Below, piece by piece: positions 1 through 13,200 of a stretch of 64,000 nt of DNA. The position numbers were made by a program, and so were the translations under genes. The stretch spans positions 335,500 through 399,499 of the forward strand of contig KB299137.1 in assembly GCA_000328365.1 (NCBI GenBank). Reading direction: 5' to 3'. The notes under the pieces are model-generated. The model worked only from the letters and a program-made list of their open reading frames with translations, was not told where the DNA came from and did not search any database. The first letter of the stretch is position 1, and each line of letters opens with the position of its first letter. This DNA is from Capitella teleta (taxonomy: Eukaryota > Annelida > Polychaeta > Capitellidae).

Positions 1-1349
1 CGTGAAAAAAATCCAAGAATCATGCAATAATATTATGTCGTGTGCATAGTTGGACCGTAGGGGCACAATACTGGCAAGAGGTTCTAATTTCCACTTATAC
101 AATTTTATGTTTTTATGTTTTTATCCTAAAACGCAGTTTTACCAAAAGTCTTATATTAATCACATGTCTACAGGTATCATGACATAATATTATGGGGCAT
201 CTTGTACATAGTCTGTATAGGATGGAGGGCTATTAATTAGTTCACATAATGAGACATATAGTTTCATAATAATCGTAGTTTCATAATCACCGAAACCTTT
301 ATGAGTGATTTAGTAGACCTATAAAAATCCTAGAACTCAATCATCGTTTTAGTATTTTATTATTCACCTCTATGGATGGGGGTGGGGGGGGGGTAGTAAT
401 AACGACGAAACAATTGCGAGCAATTATTAATCATTTTGTTTCAATATTGCATGGCGGTATATGTACTCGTAATCGTACCCTCATGTATTCAACTGATCGA
501 ATGCAATTCACACGTGAGCACCCACAGTCTAGCAGCAAATACATGTATAGGATAAGATAATAGGATAAGATAATAGGATAAGATAATAGGGCACAAACTC
601 AGTTTTGTTGTTGTTCTTGCTCTTTCAAAGAGTTACAAAGCGAGTTCTGTTCGGATGGACTACCTGCATGAATTGACAACTTATGGCGAGTTGGTAATTA
701 ACATATGACTGACAGCATAGAAAGACTATACACAATGAAAAGGTGTGCGCAACTGTCAGTCTGTCACCTAGGGTAGCACACGCGTATTTAGGTATTCATG
801 CGTACGCATGGAACAAAACGCTCTAACGAGGCCTTCGGGGGCATAATTTAAGCGGAAATTAACTTAACCCAGCACTTCGTTTCATTGGAAACGGAAGAAG
901 ATTTTTCTAGTCTCATATGAGACGCCTACGTGAGAGTAAATTTGGATGAAAACCACACAAAGCCGGTGCCACAAAATCAATAGATGAATCACTGCTACGG
1001 TTTATCCGAGTGCGCTGTCATTTGGAAAGAATCATAACGCAACGTTTTTGCTGACTCAACTCTCTTTTCGAGTCGGACAGCAGAGCAGACAGCATTCATG
1101 GCTGCCGACCTCACAGCTTGCCTTTCAGTGCTTTAATTTGCAGATAGGAAAGTCACGAACACGCGGAGGCCGACCGCAGTTGAGAGTTCCGAGGACAAAC
1201 ATCGGGGTGAAGTAATTTGAAGTAAATCATTGTTTCACGCCATGTGTTTCACGTGAAGCGGAGCGTAAAGAGACACGCATTGAGAGTGATAGAGAATCCG
1301 TTCGAGACCAGCCGCTCATTCGCCTTCAGATTACGTCCTCTGCCGCAAC
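1..1349. other. Upstream flank and probable 5' region of the TYMP-like gene
   Basis: AT-rich DNA with no convincing coding exon. A 13-bp unit (ataggataagata) is repeated three times at about 545-589. The word aatcataacgcaa at 1030-1042 belongs to a motif that recurs through the window. The last 250 bases are richer in CpG and probably contain the promoter and 5' UTR, but I see no clear TATA box and cannot place the transcription start. Confidence 0.45.
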
Positions 1350-4300
1350 ATGAAGTTCGCCATTCTTGATATCCTCGAGAAGAAGAGAGATGGCAAAGAA
1401 CTCACTTGGGAAGAGATGCAGACCATTGTTCAGGCAGCGCAACTGGGCAATGTCCACGCTGCTCAGTTGGGTAAGTTGACAAGGAGCCCCAGCATGCTAC
1501 ATTGTCATGATTGTGTGATTGTTTCATGATTTTAATTCGGACAGTTAACACAGTACCCTTTGAGTTTGAGTACTGGCTGTTATTGGTTTTACGTACACAG
1601 CCATTTAATAACGTAAATAGACTGGATTTCAATAGCAGTGTAGCTCATGCATATTCCATGACATATGATTGTTGAATTGTTCTTACTGATTCTTCAAGCT
1701 GACAATAAAATATGTTACAAAATTCAATACATGTCATCTGGTCCTGATGTGCCAGTTGTCCTGTGAATCATGACCTGCTCGCTACAATGGGAAACAATAA
1801 AGGGAAATATTTTAGGTCAAATGTGACAGTATATGTACAGGAATATAATATAATAAATTAATAAAATAACGATTCAATCACAAACTGCTTTATAGTTCAG
1901 AGGATTAACGTGATGGCTCAATCTAAAGAATCATGATTAATAAATTGTACTAATTATTGTACTCAGCTCACTTGCAGATATTTCTCAAAATTGCAAAATT
2001 GCTAGTTGGAAGTAGTGGCTGCTATATGCAGTACGTATCCATCAGTGTGGTGTTTAGTGAATCATCAGCTGTTCATTGATGATTTTGATAAAAACATCAA
2101 AGTTGACTTGTTCACTGCATTACATACATTTAAGAGGGAACCCTCGAGTGACCGGTTGAATTTGGCTCACTTCACATAGTCACAGATCAAATAATATGTG
2201 CAGTGTAATTCTAGAAAAGTATGTAGCTCCTATTTAGTATTGAAATAATTCACTGCACGTACCCGCTATGTGATAATTTGTCATTTTAAATTCATAATTC
2301 TGAAGTTAGTGTTTTGAGTCTTAACTGTGTTATTGAATTTTTGTGAGAGTTGCATCAAGGTCCAATTAACCGAGGAAAGGTCAGTCGCAGGTGAACTGAC
2401 CAATCAAATGACAATATTCATCATTAATTATGGCCGTTGTCATGCAATAACGGAACTCATAAAATTGTTTGAACATTATTCATTCATAAACATTTACACC
2501 TTTAGGTCACAGTTGAATCTGAGTTAATATTTTGTAGAAAAACATTCATTGCACTCAATTTTAATACATGTATTACCATAAATCAAAGTAATTGAATGAT
2601 AGCATTGATTGAAAATTGGACTACGAATTGATACACACATGCTTAGTTTTTTATATACATGTGTACCCTAAGTGTATGGTAATTTCAAAGAACTGACATT
2701 ATGTAGAGGTCTTGGGGCTGTCTAATAAACACTGATTGTATCTTTTGTTTTATTTCCCAGAAACTGCGCACAGTATCCTGTGAGTTTTAGTCATAATTAT
2801 CAGCAGACAATAGCATGCTCCGATGCCTCTGCTTTCTTTATTTGGTGTACCTCTCCTACCGTGAAGTCGTTAAAGTGCAAATGAACAGCTTATGTGGGGT
2901 TTCTATGCGCTCTATAAATTAATAATTAATTTATGATTATCATGTACTTCCAGTTAATTGTGATGTTCACAAATGCTATTTTTCTTGAATACGAGAGAGT
3001 CCGAGCTAACTTTGTCTTAAATGCTTCACTATTTGATGCTGTGAATAGCTCCCATAAAAAGATAAAGTTCAAGCTGTTACATAACATCAACTACTCACTC
3101 AAATTGTCTGCCTTTATCTGGTGAACGTCCAGGTACATTATTTATAAAGTCGCTCTTTTTATTTGTCCAAATAGATGTTGTAAATTCATCATTGTTTGAG
3201 CGAAGGGGTTAATTGAACTAAGGAAGGAGTTGAGGTAGTTCTTCAAATCTCTCAATTCGCAACCAGAAATGTCTGTATTAGTAGCATGTGATCAAGGCAC
3301 CAGCATCTCCAGGGTCCCTGTCAGAGATCACATGTAGTATTCATGAGAGAAAACATGATAAACACATTAATATGTTATTGCTGTGCATCATGCTTGTTGA
3401 TTCGCCACTCACTGATCATTATTTTCGTTACATACTGGACATCAAGTGAATTTTTATTTTCCTTCACGATGCTAGATTGGCCATAATAGACCCATGACCC
3501 CCGTGACCTTTGTATTAGACAGTATACCCTGAATATTACCGGGGTAATACCACAAATAAATTCATAATTTGTGCCGGTGATCTTCCTCAGTAGCATAGCC
3601 CATTATGGAGAGTGTTTGTTGTTAATTAATACATTAATTAACTTAATATAGTATGTATCCCAGGTAATGATTACACCTATGTAATAAATTGCTTCGTTTT
3701 TTTTTTCTGCAGTTGTGGTCTTTTCTAACCTTCAGAGGGATAACATTTACATTATATTACATCACTAAATGTACCCATTGCACGTAATTGGCTTCAATTA
3801 AGCCAGCAGCTGCTCACAAGAACTGATTATACATTACATAATTATGTATAAAGATTATTATATATGCTGTGAATATATTGAGATATGCTCACGTACAGCT
3901 TTCCCATTCAATAGTAATTTTCGTATTATTGCTTCCATGAATGAATGACTAAGAAATTGATAATCGATATAATTATGATGATGTTGTGTGATCATGACGT
4001 GAATGACATTTCTCTGAAATAATTGATATTCTGAGGAATGATCTGCGTTATCTTCTTATCACTCATAAGCCATAATACTGATCCATCGGCCAGATGAGAG
4101 CTATTATGTAAGAATGATTTCTCGTTGAATATCTGGATTTGTGGCTTATATTATGAACTTGTAGTTTGATTCCTGTGGTCTGATTTCGTACTAGTGATTC
4201 CAGTCCGCTGGCTGTGTGCAATACGGGCAATTATGAACAGTATGATACCCCCCCCCCCCGCCCGGCCTTCTTCCATGGAAACGCCCTCTGCTTGGCCTTC

Positions 4301-7300
4301 TGCCATTTGCAGCAACACACAGCCATGACACAACCCTAAGCTCTTGAATTCGTTTGTGAGGATGGGGGTGTCTTATGGGGACAGATGACGTCATAGGTGG
4401 CCAGGTCCGCATCCTAATGAAACCTCCGTTTGCCCAATCAGTGACGTTGAACTCTTTGGTCTGCGCAGTCTTATTTAGTACTGTTTACGTGTGTGTATCT
4501 TTTAGCATTCGGGTTTTATTTTTGAACCTCTTAATTATAAACGCCAAAATGGCAGCATGACCTAATTGAATGAAAGGGTCGCTGGTTAATTAATGACCTT
4601 GCTATCATATTTATAGTTCTATACTGATGTGCCTCCACTACCGACGCGCACTGAGGCTCCATTTGCACGACTCACCCGTGTTGAAAAATTGAAATATTAT
4701 TTGCAGCTTAATCTGGTTATGTTATTATCACATGTTGTGCAGTTAACATTCACGGGTTTACTATGCGCTTCATTACATAACATCGGTTTGCGAAGTCAGG
4801 TATTGCTTGATTTTGTTTTTTTTTTTTTTTTTTTTCTTTCTTTTTTCTCCAGCATCAGCTGCTTGAGAAAACCATCAATCGAGTTAGGCAAAACGGTAGC
4901 TCAGAAAAGCGAGTTGCTAAATATTCAACATTGCGTTGCAGTCAGACTGTCAGTATTTAGATGTTGGTAGGGATGAGAAGATCACCTCTGAGATGAATTA
5001 GTCTGCGTCTCTTTTCTATGTGATGGCATGAGATTGTTATCTTTCCATGTCATTGAGAATTAAAAATCCCGGCTTCCCATGGCAAGTTGGCAACGCAAGT
5101 TCTGGTACCCGGGTAATAGTGACCCTGAAACGACCTTGACCCGGCTGTGTGAAGCCAGTGTAGGTCTCCAGGGGTTGGTTAAAAGGATCCCAGAAAGTAA
5201 GAAAGGGAAAAAAATGCATTCATTTCACATTGCTGGCAACCCTCGTGAGCCGACATTACACTATGGAAGAAGGCTCGTTGGAATTTTAGCTTACAGTATA
5301 AAAATTCCATAATCCTAAATGAGAAAAAGTTAATGTCACGAAGGTATTTAAATGATGTCCTCTTGAAGCCATTGTGTTGATGAGTCTTTGTTTAATTAGT
5401 ATTCCAATACTGCATTGCGTGCTGCAGGGGTCTGTCCTCGGACCCCTGCCCTTCAGCATCTACACCATCCCTCTGGATGCCCTGCTGCGTGACCTTGGTG
5501 TACGGTTCCATCAGTATGCTGATGATCTTCAAATTTATATCAGCACGAAGCCGGAATTCCTTGAGGAAGCAAGCAGTCGCCTGGAACGCTGTGTTGCGCA
5601 CATCGAGAGCTGGATGACAACCATGAACTGAAACTCAATGCGTCAAAAACAGAGTTTATTGTCTATGGGGAAAAAACATCTGATACAGTGCGAGTGGGTG
5701 ACGCTATCACCCATCCCGAAACTTCAGTTCGCAACATCGGCTTCAACTTGGAAGTGCAGTGCAGAGGAACAAGTGCAGTGCAGAGGAACAAGTGCAGTGC
5801 AGAGGAACAAGTCAACGAAGTGTGCAGATCATCGTATGCTCAATTGAAGAATCTTAGCAGACTAAAAAAAAAGACTAGAATAAAAAATGTTTAGAAAAAC
5901 TGATCCATGCAATTATTACTACCCGCATTGACTTTTGTAATTCTCTGTATTATGGACTGAATTCTCGACTATTGTCTAAACTGCAAATTTTACAGAATTC
6001 ATGTGCACGGTTTCTATGCAATGTTGAACGAGGCGGTTGCATAACCCATGTTTTAAAAGAGCTACACTGGCTTCCAGTTGAGAAACGAATTCCTTACAAA
6101 GTGCTTATTTTAACTTTCAAATGATTAAATGTCCCTGATTTTCCCTCCTATCTGTCAAATTTGGTATCCAAACATGAATCAATCATTTACCTAACCAGAT
6201 TTGTGAATAGTTGTATCCTCGATGTCCCTTTTACTAGATTTTCTTTTCTCCAGAATACCGCTTTTAGCCAATTTGCACCTATTTGATGGAACCAGCTACC
6301 TTTGAATCTTCAATGTTTACAATCACTCACTGCTTCTAAAACTCGCACCAAGACTCATTTGTTCAGCCTGCAATACGGCTGATTTGACAGTTCAGCGTTT
6401 AGAGCACATTATTAATATATTATTATTATTATTATTATTATTTTTTTTTTTTTTTAATTGAGCATTGTTTTGAGTGTACACCGTTGTGTTTCCGCAGGGG
6501 CCTTTCTGATGGCGTGCCACCTGCGCGGTCTGAACGAGGGAGAAGTGGAGAATCTGATGCGAGCCATGATGTTCTCGGGTCGACTGATGAAGTGGCCGAG
6601 CGAGTGGAAGCAGAAGATCGTCTCCCTCCAGAGCACAGGCAGCACTGGCAACAAAGCCAAGCTCATCCTGGCTCCGGCTATGGCCGCCTGCGGGGTCAAG
6701 GTACGCTGTGCATGTCGCTGTGCATGTCGCTGTGCGTATTGGTGATTGAAACTGATCATGACGGATCAGATGAGATTGATTCGGGTTGTGGAGTCATGTC
6801 ACGATGTCCTTATCTCGTAGATAGAGAGATTGGCTTTTGGTTACGTGGATAAGATGAATAGAATACCGACGCGGGGTTTCTGTCTGTATTTCAAGGCTGA
6901 TGTCTTTCGGAAAGGAGTTCAATGCCATGTGCGGGGGGGGAGGCTTCAAATGTTAACTGATTGATCACGTATTACCTGTGTAGTCTTGCGCCTATTTCTT
7001 CTTCTTTTTTTTCTTCTCTTTCTTTCACAATCGAGTGTTGGGTTTTGCTCTCCAATTAATGCTGAGTTCTGAAGGTCCTTGGCATTAATTACCACGTGCA
7101 CTTGGTTTTAAGTTTTCACTTGAGAATGTGGGTTATGTTGATCAGTAATTTATGCGATTGTGTCCGGGGAATGTTCCATCCATGAGCTTCAATTTCAATT
7201 CGTGAAGAGGACGTATGCAATTTAAGAAAGAAAAAAATATCACTGAATAACGTCCATACGCACTTTTCAGCTGGTTAAATTATGTCTTTACTTCAATAGA

Positions 7301-8924
7301 ATTTCTTTGAATAGGAAATGTGAATCAGAATTTTTTTTATGAATTTATATTTTATACCAATCCTTTTTCTTCTTTTTTTTTTTAATGCAGTTTCCCATTT
7401 TATCCGCGCGTGGCTACGATGCCATCGGAGGCATCCTGGACAAACTGCGCACCATTCCTGGCTTCAGCGGAATCAAAAGCGTGAAGGAGATCGAGCAGTT
7501 GCTGGAGGACGTTGGATGCTGCGTTGTGCAGCAGCCATCGGACATCGCTCCGGCCGAAGGAGTGATCCGGGACATGGCGGCCATCGCGGGCACCTCTGAC
7601 AACGATGCTTTCAAGGAAGGTCGGTTCTTATGCTGTTGTCGAGGGGCGTGAGTGATCTCTGGTCGTTCTTCAGCGTGCATGATCGCAAGGGTCGCTGCAC
7701 TCAAGTTGCACGCCATCGTCATTGACATTCCGTATGGAGCAGGAGAGTGGGTCAAGACGAAGGAAGAAGCCATGTCCATGGCCGCCAATCTTGACCGCCT
7801 GCGGAGTATCTTGGGCATCAAGATCAAAGTGTTGGTCACTGCGGTCGACTGGCCGGTCGGCACCATGATGGGGCAGTCCCTGGAGATATCTGAGGCCATG
7901 CGGTGCCTCAGCATGTGCGGACCTCCCGATCTTCATGATCTCGTCATCAAACTTGGTTAAGTGAAATGCTATCACTTCTGAGCGGTTCAGTGAAATCATA
8001 ACGCACTTTTTTGTACGAAAAAATCATAACGTACTTTTATGAAATCATAACGCATTTATCCAATGAGAATTTTTATAATGGGGTTTTGTGGTTACAGGAG
8101 GCCATTTGTTGCATGAAGCGGGCGTTGCGGACACCCCAGAGGCGGGTCAGCAGAGGGTTCACAGGGTCATTCGTGACGGAAAAGCAAAGAAGATGTTTGA
8201 GAAGATGTTGAAAGCACAGGGCGTCGACAAATCCGACCTCAAAAGTTTGATGAAAGCACGCAAGGATCCGAACAACATGTCGTCGGTTTTGCCTGTTGCA
8301 AACTACTTTACGCATCTCAGCTCTGGAGATAAATGTGGTTTGTATGGCTCACTATCCTATGTCGCATATTAACACTCATTTTGTTCAGGATATGTTCACA
8401 AAATTGACATGAAAGTATTGAACCAGGTTATGTTTGATATGATCAAGGCGTCGGCCGCTGTGGAAAAAAAAGAGGGGTCTTGCGCTGGAGGGTTCCAACT
8501 CTTAGTCAAACCTGGAAGCAAGATGAAGCGAGGTTCGTTGCTAGCGTTCAGTAAGAAAGAGCAGATGATAATTTTCTTGTCAGGTGAATGCTGGGCTAAA
8601 ATGCACCATAACATGAAATTGGACGACATACAGGTGGCCAAACTGCAGACTGCCATCACATTCGCTGAAGAGAGGTGTGAACAGGGGCATGAGCTGAGCA
8701 TCCAGGAGTTCCACGCTGGCTCCTTCAAGGTCATCCATCGGGCGCGATTGTCCATGCCGAATATCTTTGGTCACGAAGGAACGTCGGACGTTCATCACTC
8801 AGACACGATTGAGGAAGAAAAGGAAACAGAGGAAAATGGCACAAAACCAAAAGTGCATTTCCAAGTGGCTCAAGATAGCGACGATTCAACCGAAGATGAA
8901 TGCAAGAAAAAAGCTGAAAGTTAA
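1350..8924 (+). CDS. TYMP: Thymidine phosphorylase-family protein, predicted catalytically altered
   Basis: Six coding exons: 1350-1470, 6498-6700, 7391-7619, 7674-7955, 8098-8337 and 8389-8924. All join in phase and give 536 residues. The family cleaves pyrimidine nucleosides with phosphate to give base and deoxyribose-1-phosphate. Family marks are an N-terminal KKRDGKEL-like segment, a glycine loop STGSTGNK (86-93), AMAACG (101-106), LDKLRTIPGF (124-133) and a C-terminal barrel-sandwich region. Bacterial DeoA is about 440 residues and human TYMP 482; the excess is mainly an acidic, lysine-rich tail. Residues align without gaps to E. coli DeoA numbering over much of the core, and several active-site positions differ: Leu84 for Lys, Gln85 for His, Lys95 for Ser, Ile123 for Thr, Ala171 for Arg, Cys186 for Ser and Arg190 for Lys. 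Ser86 and Ser113 are kept. Intron 1 is 5 kb and holds a LINE fragment; two later introns are only 51-54 nt. The start is the first ATG matching the family N-terminus. Membership is strong; normal activity is doubtful. Confidence 0.88.
5405..6410 (+). mobile_element. 5'-truncated LINE fragment (L2/CR1/Rex-like reverse transcriptase end)
   Basis: Lies in intron 1 of the TYMP-like gene. It begins inside the reverse transcriptase domain: LQGSVLGPL matches the family motif PQGSVLGP, and HQYADDLQIYI holds the catalytic YADD box. Downstream pieces in shifting frames read NASKTEFIVYG, HVLKELHWLPVEKRI and THLFSLQYG, the usual C-terminal end of L2/CR1-type LINEs. The copy is broken: a stop follows the first block at about 5629, later blocks are in other frames, and the endonuclease and 5' half are absent. 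A 19-bp unit is repeated three times at 5752-5810. The 3' end runs into an ATT microsatellite, as is common for this clade. It is a dead insertion; the exact clade is uncertain. Confidence 0.85.
6411..6455. repeat. (ATT)n microsatellite and poly-T at the LINE 3' end
   Basis: An ATT repeat followed by about 14 T's directly abuts the LINE tail. It also lies about 40 bases upstream of the exon-2 splice acceptor (exon starts 6498), so it may contribute to that polypyrimidine tract. Confidence 0.7.
6703..6740. repeat. Short 12-bp tandem repeat at the start of TYMP intron 2
   Basis: The unit ctgtgcatgtcg is present twice plus a partial third copy (ctgtgcgta), immediately after the exon-2 donor. 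Probably simple replication slippage. Confidence 0.6.
7994..8055. repeat. Three copies of the recurrent aatcataacgcac word in TYMP intron 4
   Basis: Copies at 7994-8006 (aatcataacgcac), 8022-8034 (one base different) and 8043-8055, spaced about 21-28 bp. They fill much of a 142-nt intron. The same word is found at many other places in the window in both orientations. Confidence 0.7.
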
Positions 8925-9640
8925 ACAGAGAATTTATGATTCATATCACAAATGTTTCAGGGACTTTTGTTTAAGGAACTGCAGGAAGATTAACTTCAGT
9001 ATTTTAACTCCTCCACAATTCTCCTCTCTTCTTTGATCAATTTCACTCTTTTTTTCTTTTTTTTTTTGCAAAAAATTCTGACTCTAGTCTCAGCAGAAAT
9101 TCCCTCTTTTTCTCAAATAGATCCCTGTTTTTTTGCCAAGTGCCATGAAGGAAAGGAATTCAAAGTTAAACAATTTCTTCTCAAATTTGCCATTTTTGCG
9201 TGTACATAATGCTCGTGGCGCTGGTCCCATGCGCCCTCTGCTGGTATGAAGTAATCTCAGATAATCCCATTAAAAATACTCCCCCCCCCCCCTTCCCTTC
9301 TCCTTGGAAGGTAGTGTGTCTCTTTTTTTTTTTTTTTTTTTTTTTGCCTCTACATATTTTGCATATCTCACGACAGTTGTAGGGATGTTTCTCTCCCTAT
9401 ATGTTACTAGAGAGCTTTTACGCTAACAGTGTTCAATATTCTCAAATCCCCGGTTTATTGTTTGGAGAGAATTTCTCTCATTTTTGGGGTTCAATATAAC
9501 AAAATGTTATTGTGATCTGTGTGCACATTTATGTCTTGATGTTCTTGCTAAAAACCCTGGATGATAATTTCTTCATTTTTTGCATGTTACACTTTGCATG
9601 ATGGTCTATTGAAATAAAAGTTTAGAGACTAGTTTCATTA
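8925..9640 (+). other. 3' UTR of the TYMP-like gene with polyadenylation signal
   Basis: Non-coding, T-rich sequence after the stop codon. A canonical AATAAA at 9613-9618 suggests cleavage near 9630-9640 and a 3' UTR of about 700 nt. It includes C and T homopolymer tracts near 9282 and 9323. Confidence 0.6.
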
Positions 9641-10206
9641 TGTGAATATATATTAGCCACAAGTGCAACACATTAGCTGTGATATGTGTAAATTCAACTC
9701 ATTGCTGACAAGAATTTGATTATATTGTATGAAAATGGCAGCCAAGGAAAGCAGTGCATTTTGTACATTGCATGTTGTGGCAATTACCCTGAACCATAGC
9801 AAACAAGACCTTTCAGTAGTGATAAAATATTACATACCGTAACTAAGTACTGTGCTCGCAGAAATTTGCACCATATCAAGCTTATTACACCAGGCTTGAC
9901 CGCGGAAATGTACGATACCCATCACATGGAAAAAGCAAGGAAGAATTAGGTCGCACAGTGTGACTACATGTAACTGTTCGAAATCTTTAATACATTCAAC
10001 CTTAAACTATCACAAGATACATGCATGCACGGAGAAAAAAAGGTACATAATTCCTCAAATATATGACATAATGAGTATTAATCATACATCGCAATTCTCA
10101 AAAAAAACAACAAAAAAACATCATTTCAATCAATCACTTCAATTGCAGATGGCATAACTTTTGCAGGTGGAGAAATATGAGTGATGCGTTCAGTGCAATC
10201 AAACCA
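9641..10206. other. Intergenic gap and 3' UTR of the PPPDE-PUL gene
   Basis: Separates two convergent genes. On the minus strand a variant polyadenylation signal ATTAAA lies at 9986-9991, about 220 nt past the stop codon of the PPPDE-PUL gene. A canonical minus-strand AATAAA is further on, at 9454-9459, inside the TYMP 3' UTR; if used, the two transcripts would overlap. Nothing else is recognisable. Confidence 0.4.
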
Positions 10207-13200
10207 TCAGGTCGTGTTGATTTTTTTCAGTTTCTCTTCAATTGCAGTGAAATGTAGATTCCGATCTTTTGTTCTCAGTGACTCCAAGGGCATTTCCATG
10301 CATGCTGCTATGCTGGTCACCTGCAACAGACAAGCATACCGCATTGGCTAAGTGGTTTTAATTTCAATGAAAAAGAAGTTAGTGAGACACAGGAGCCAGT
10401 TTCATTCATCAATTGTGAAACTCACCTCCGCATTTACATCCATGCATTTATGAAGAGATCTCAAAACAAACGGAGCTGCAAAAAGGACAATTAACATCGC
10501 GTGAGTAGCCACTGGGTGACCGTACCTGCGTCAGTGGACACTCCTTTGCTGACCAACTGGACCAGTGCAATGCCTACTTCAACCGCAAGGTCAAGGTTCA
10601 TCTGAGTTATGTTTAAGTTATAAGAGTTATATTACAGCCAGATATTGCTCACCTTCTCAGCTGACAGCACGCAGGCCAAAGCAGAACCAAGACAGTTGAG
10701 TGATTCGTTGTCGTGCAACAAGCAATGTGTGCACAGCTGAGAAACACGAACAAGAGGAGATTCTTCCGATGACTTTTCTGCACTCAGCATGAACGCCCGT
10801 CCTGAATCCGACAGACAACAATTGCACACCTGAGATTGGAGAGATGAATCGGAGGTTTCTTTGTGATCGACCGGTCACTTACACACTTGACTAATCTGTT
10901 CACACACGCATCAGACAGATCACGGAATTTAGAGAAAAGTTTCCAAAATGATTCTGGACAATGAATGATTAGGTTGACGATGTCTTCGTTCAACAAAGTT
11001 TGCTGTAAAAGCCCCAGCAATAGAGCATTCTCAGAGTTGACTAAAAAAAGTGACTTAAATAAGAATTGGTTTGTTAGCACTGCAGAGACTGACTCAGGGC
11101 ATCAAGATGATTCTTTCCCAGGGACCAAGTACAATCCTTTGTGCTGAGAAATTCGTGAACTTCTCCGAGCAAAGTGAATGTTGTCTCTGAGAATTTGGAC
11201 TTCAGCTCAGATTGCTTCTCTATGAATTTATCAACAATCTGCGAAGTCAAACAAATAAATTATGACTAAAGCTAGTTTTTAAACCCTCTCCAACCTTAGC
11301 ATCTCTGAATGAAATAGATGAATCTTGTGGATTTGTTGAGGCCACTCTAACGGGGGCAGCAGCAGCGTTATGTGCGCTGTGATTAAAGTTCAACTGATTG
11401 CCTCCTGGGTTGACTGAGGATGAGTCCATGAACTGTTTGATCATAGCGCCAAATGGCCTGGAATTAAGACACGCAGAAAGATTATCCAGAATATCCGCAT
11501 TAGACGCTCACGTCTGCATAACTTCTTGAGGAAGACTGATGATGTGGGAAGGAATTCCTTTACCCGTAAGGAACTGAGCCAACTCATTGCTGAAGTTGTT
11601 ACAATTGTGTTCAAAGAGATTATAACATTCTGGTCTGAAAAACAAAATGAAAAAAAGAAGTAAAAATAAATGATTAGGAGAGGTTGATGATATTCACAGC
11701 ACCTGAACGATGACCTTGATAACTCTTCCAAATAGGTCATCATAAGTTCTTGAGGTATTTCCGTTGTTCCCAAGTCTGTAATCGTATCAGGTTGTCCCAT
11801 GATTGTGCCTCCCTGGGAAGCGGAGAGGAGGGCAAGGAATGTCACGTGACGTTACGAGCATCAAGTACCCACCGGAGGACACGAGCTGATACCTTCGGCA
11901 CCAAAGAAGTATTCTTGGCCATACACGACAATTCCCGTGTGCCACACACCGTCTATTTGCCGTCCTAAGCAAAACAAATGCGGGGATAGAATCGATTCAA
12001 TCGAAGGAGCTTAGAAATACAACGTCAAGATATAACATTGATATTTTATATAACAACTAGCACTAGCAGACAAATGATTAAATCAGAAATGGTTGTCAGT
12101 ACTCAGTTGACATGCAATGATTTCTTACCATCCTGGACGGTAAAATTATCAAGGCTGTGGTTATTCATACGTTACAGTACCAATGGTTTCCAGCGCTATT
12201 CGTACGTTATTCTCGGATGTGAGACGATCTCACAAGAGGTTGATTCGAGAATGAGAGATACTCGATTTGAAAGAGAAAGACCTCCAACTCATTCCTCCAT
12301 TATTCCACATAACGACATTGTGAGTAATTATTGAATCAGAATATTACACACTTGACTAACTTATTATAACTATTCATTTTCAGCTGATTGGCGAACAACA
12401 GCGTTCAACATTCTCTGGTTGAGGTGATCCGAGGCTGACATACTATGTACAGCATATTATGTACTACATACAGACTACCGGTAGTCACCCAGGCGAATCA
12501 AACCCCTTACCCTTAGATTGAAAGTGTAACGCTCTGCCACTGAGTCAAACGGGTGACTCTTATTATCTTTGTATGCACCTGCTGTGAACGGAATCACTTT
12601 GATTTAATAAGCATATATGTCCATCTTTATATTTAGAAAATTATATAAATCTTGATTGTTTGAAGTGATCACCCTCTCAACAAATGTGACCCATACATTT
12701 ATGTATTAATTACTATACGTACCGTGGTATAATAAAAACAATTTTATGCCATGAAAAGACATAATTATGTTCTGTGATGAAAAATGATCCGAATTCCCTT
12801 ACTAATGATTTTGAGCCGTTAAAGCCGTTTCTTTGAGGAAAGTTCACAAATATCAGATTTTGTTTTCTTGAATGAGAAATTCTGCACATTAAATTTTCAA
12901 TCACATCATCACAGTGGCTGTGTTCTTGTTAGTTCAATACTTAGAAATCAAAGTATCGTTGCACACAAATGTTGTCTGTGTTTGAGCTGGATGATGAAGA
13001 GAAACTTAATTAAATGCTGATGCCAAGCTACTTCAAAAATTACTTTAGGAACATCATGTGGTTCATTCATTTCTAGATCTTGACTGGATTTTTCCAATGC
13101 TTGAGATCATATTGATGCATAATACTGTACATTGTATTTTTCTAATCATTTTTTTTTTTTTTGATTCCAGGTGGATGCTCATTGGAAGATGAAAATATTT

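Noticed and set aside
8551-8583. A 33-nt GT...AG intron in TYMP exon 6
   Set aside because: Too short for splicing in animals and the frame stays open through it.
12127-12178. First exon of the PPPDE-PUL gene starting with a minus-strand ATG at about 12170
   Set aside because: It lacks the conserved first strand of the PPPDE fold and overlaps the 60-bp repeat; the exon at 15085-15007 supplies [12 protein letters not shown] in the right phase.
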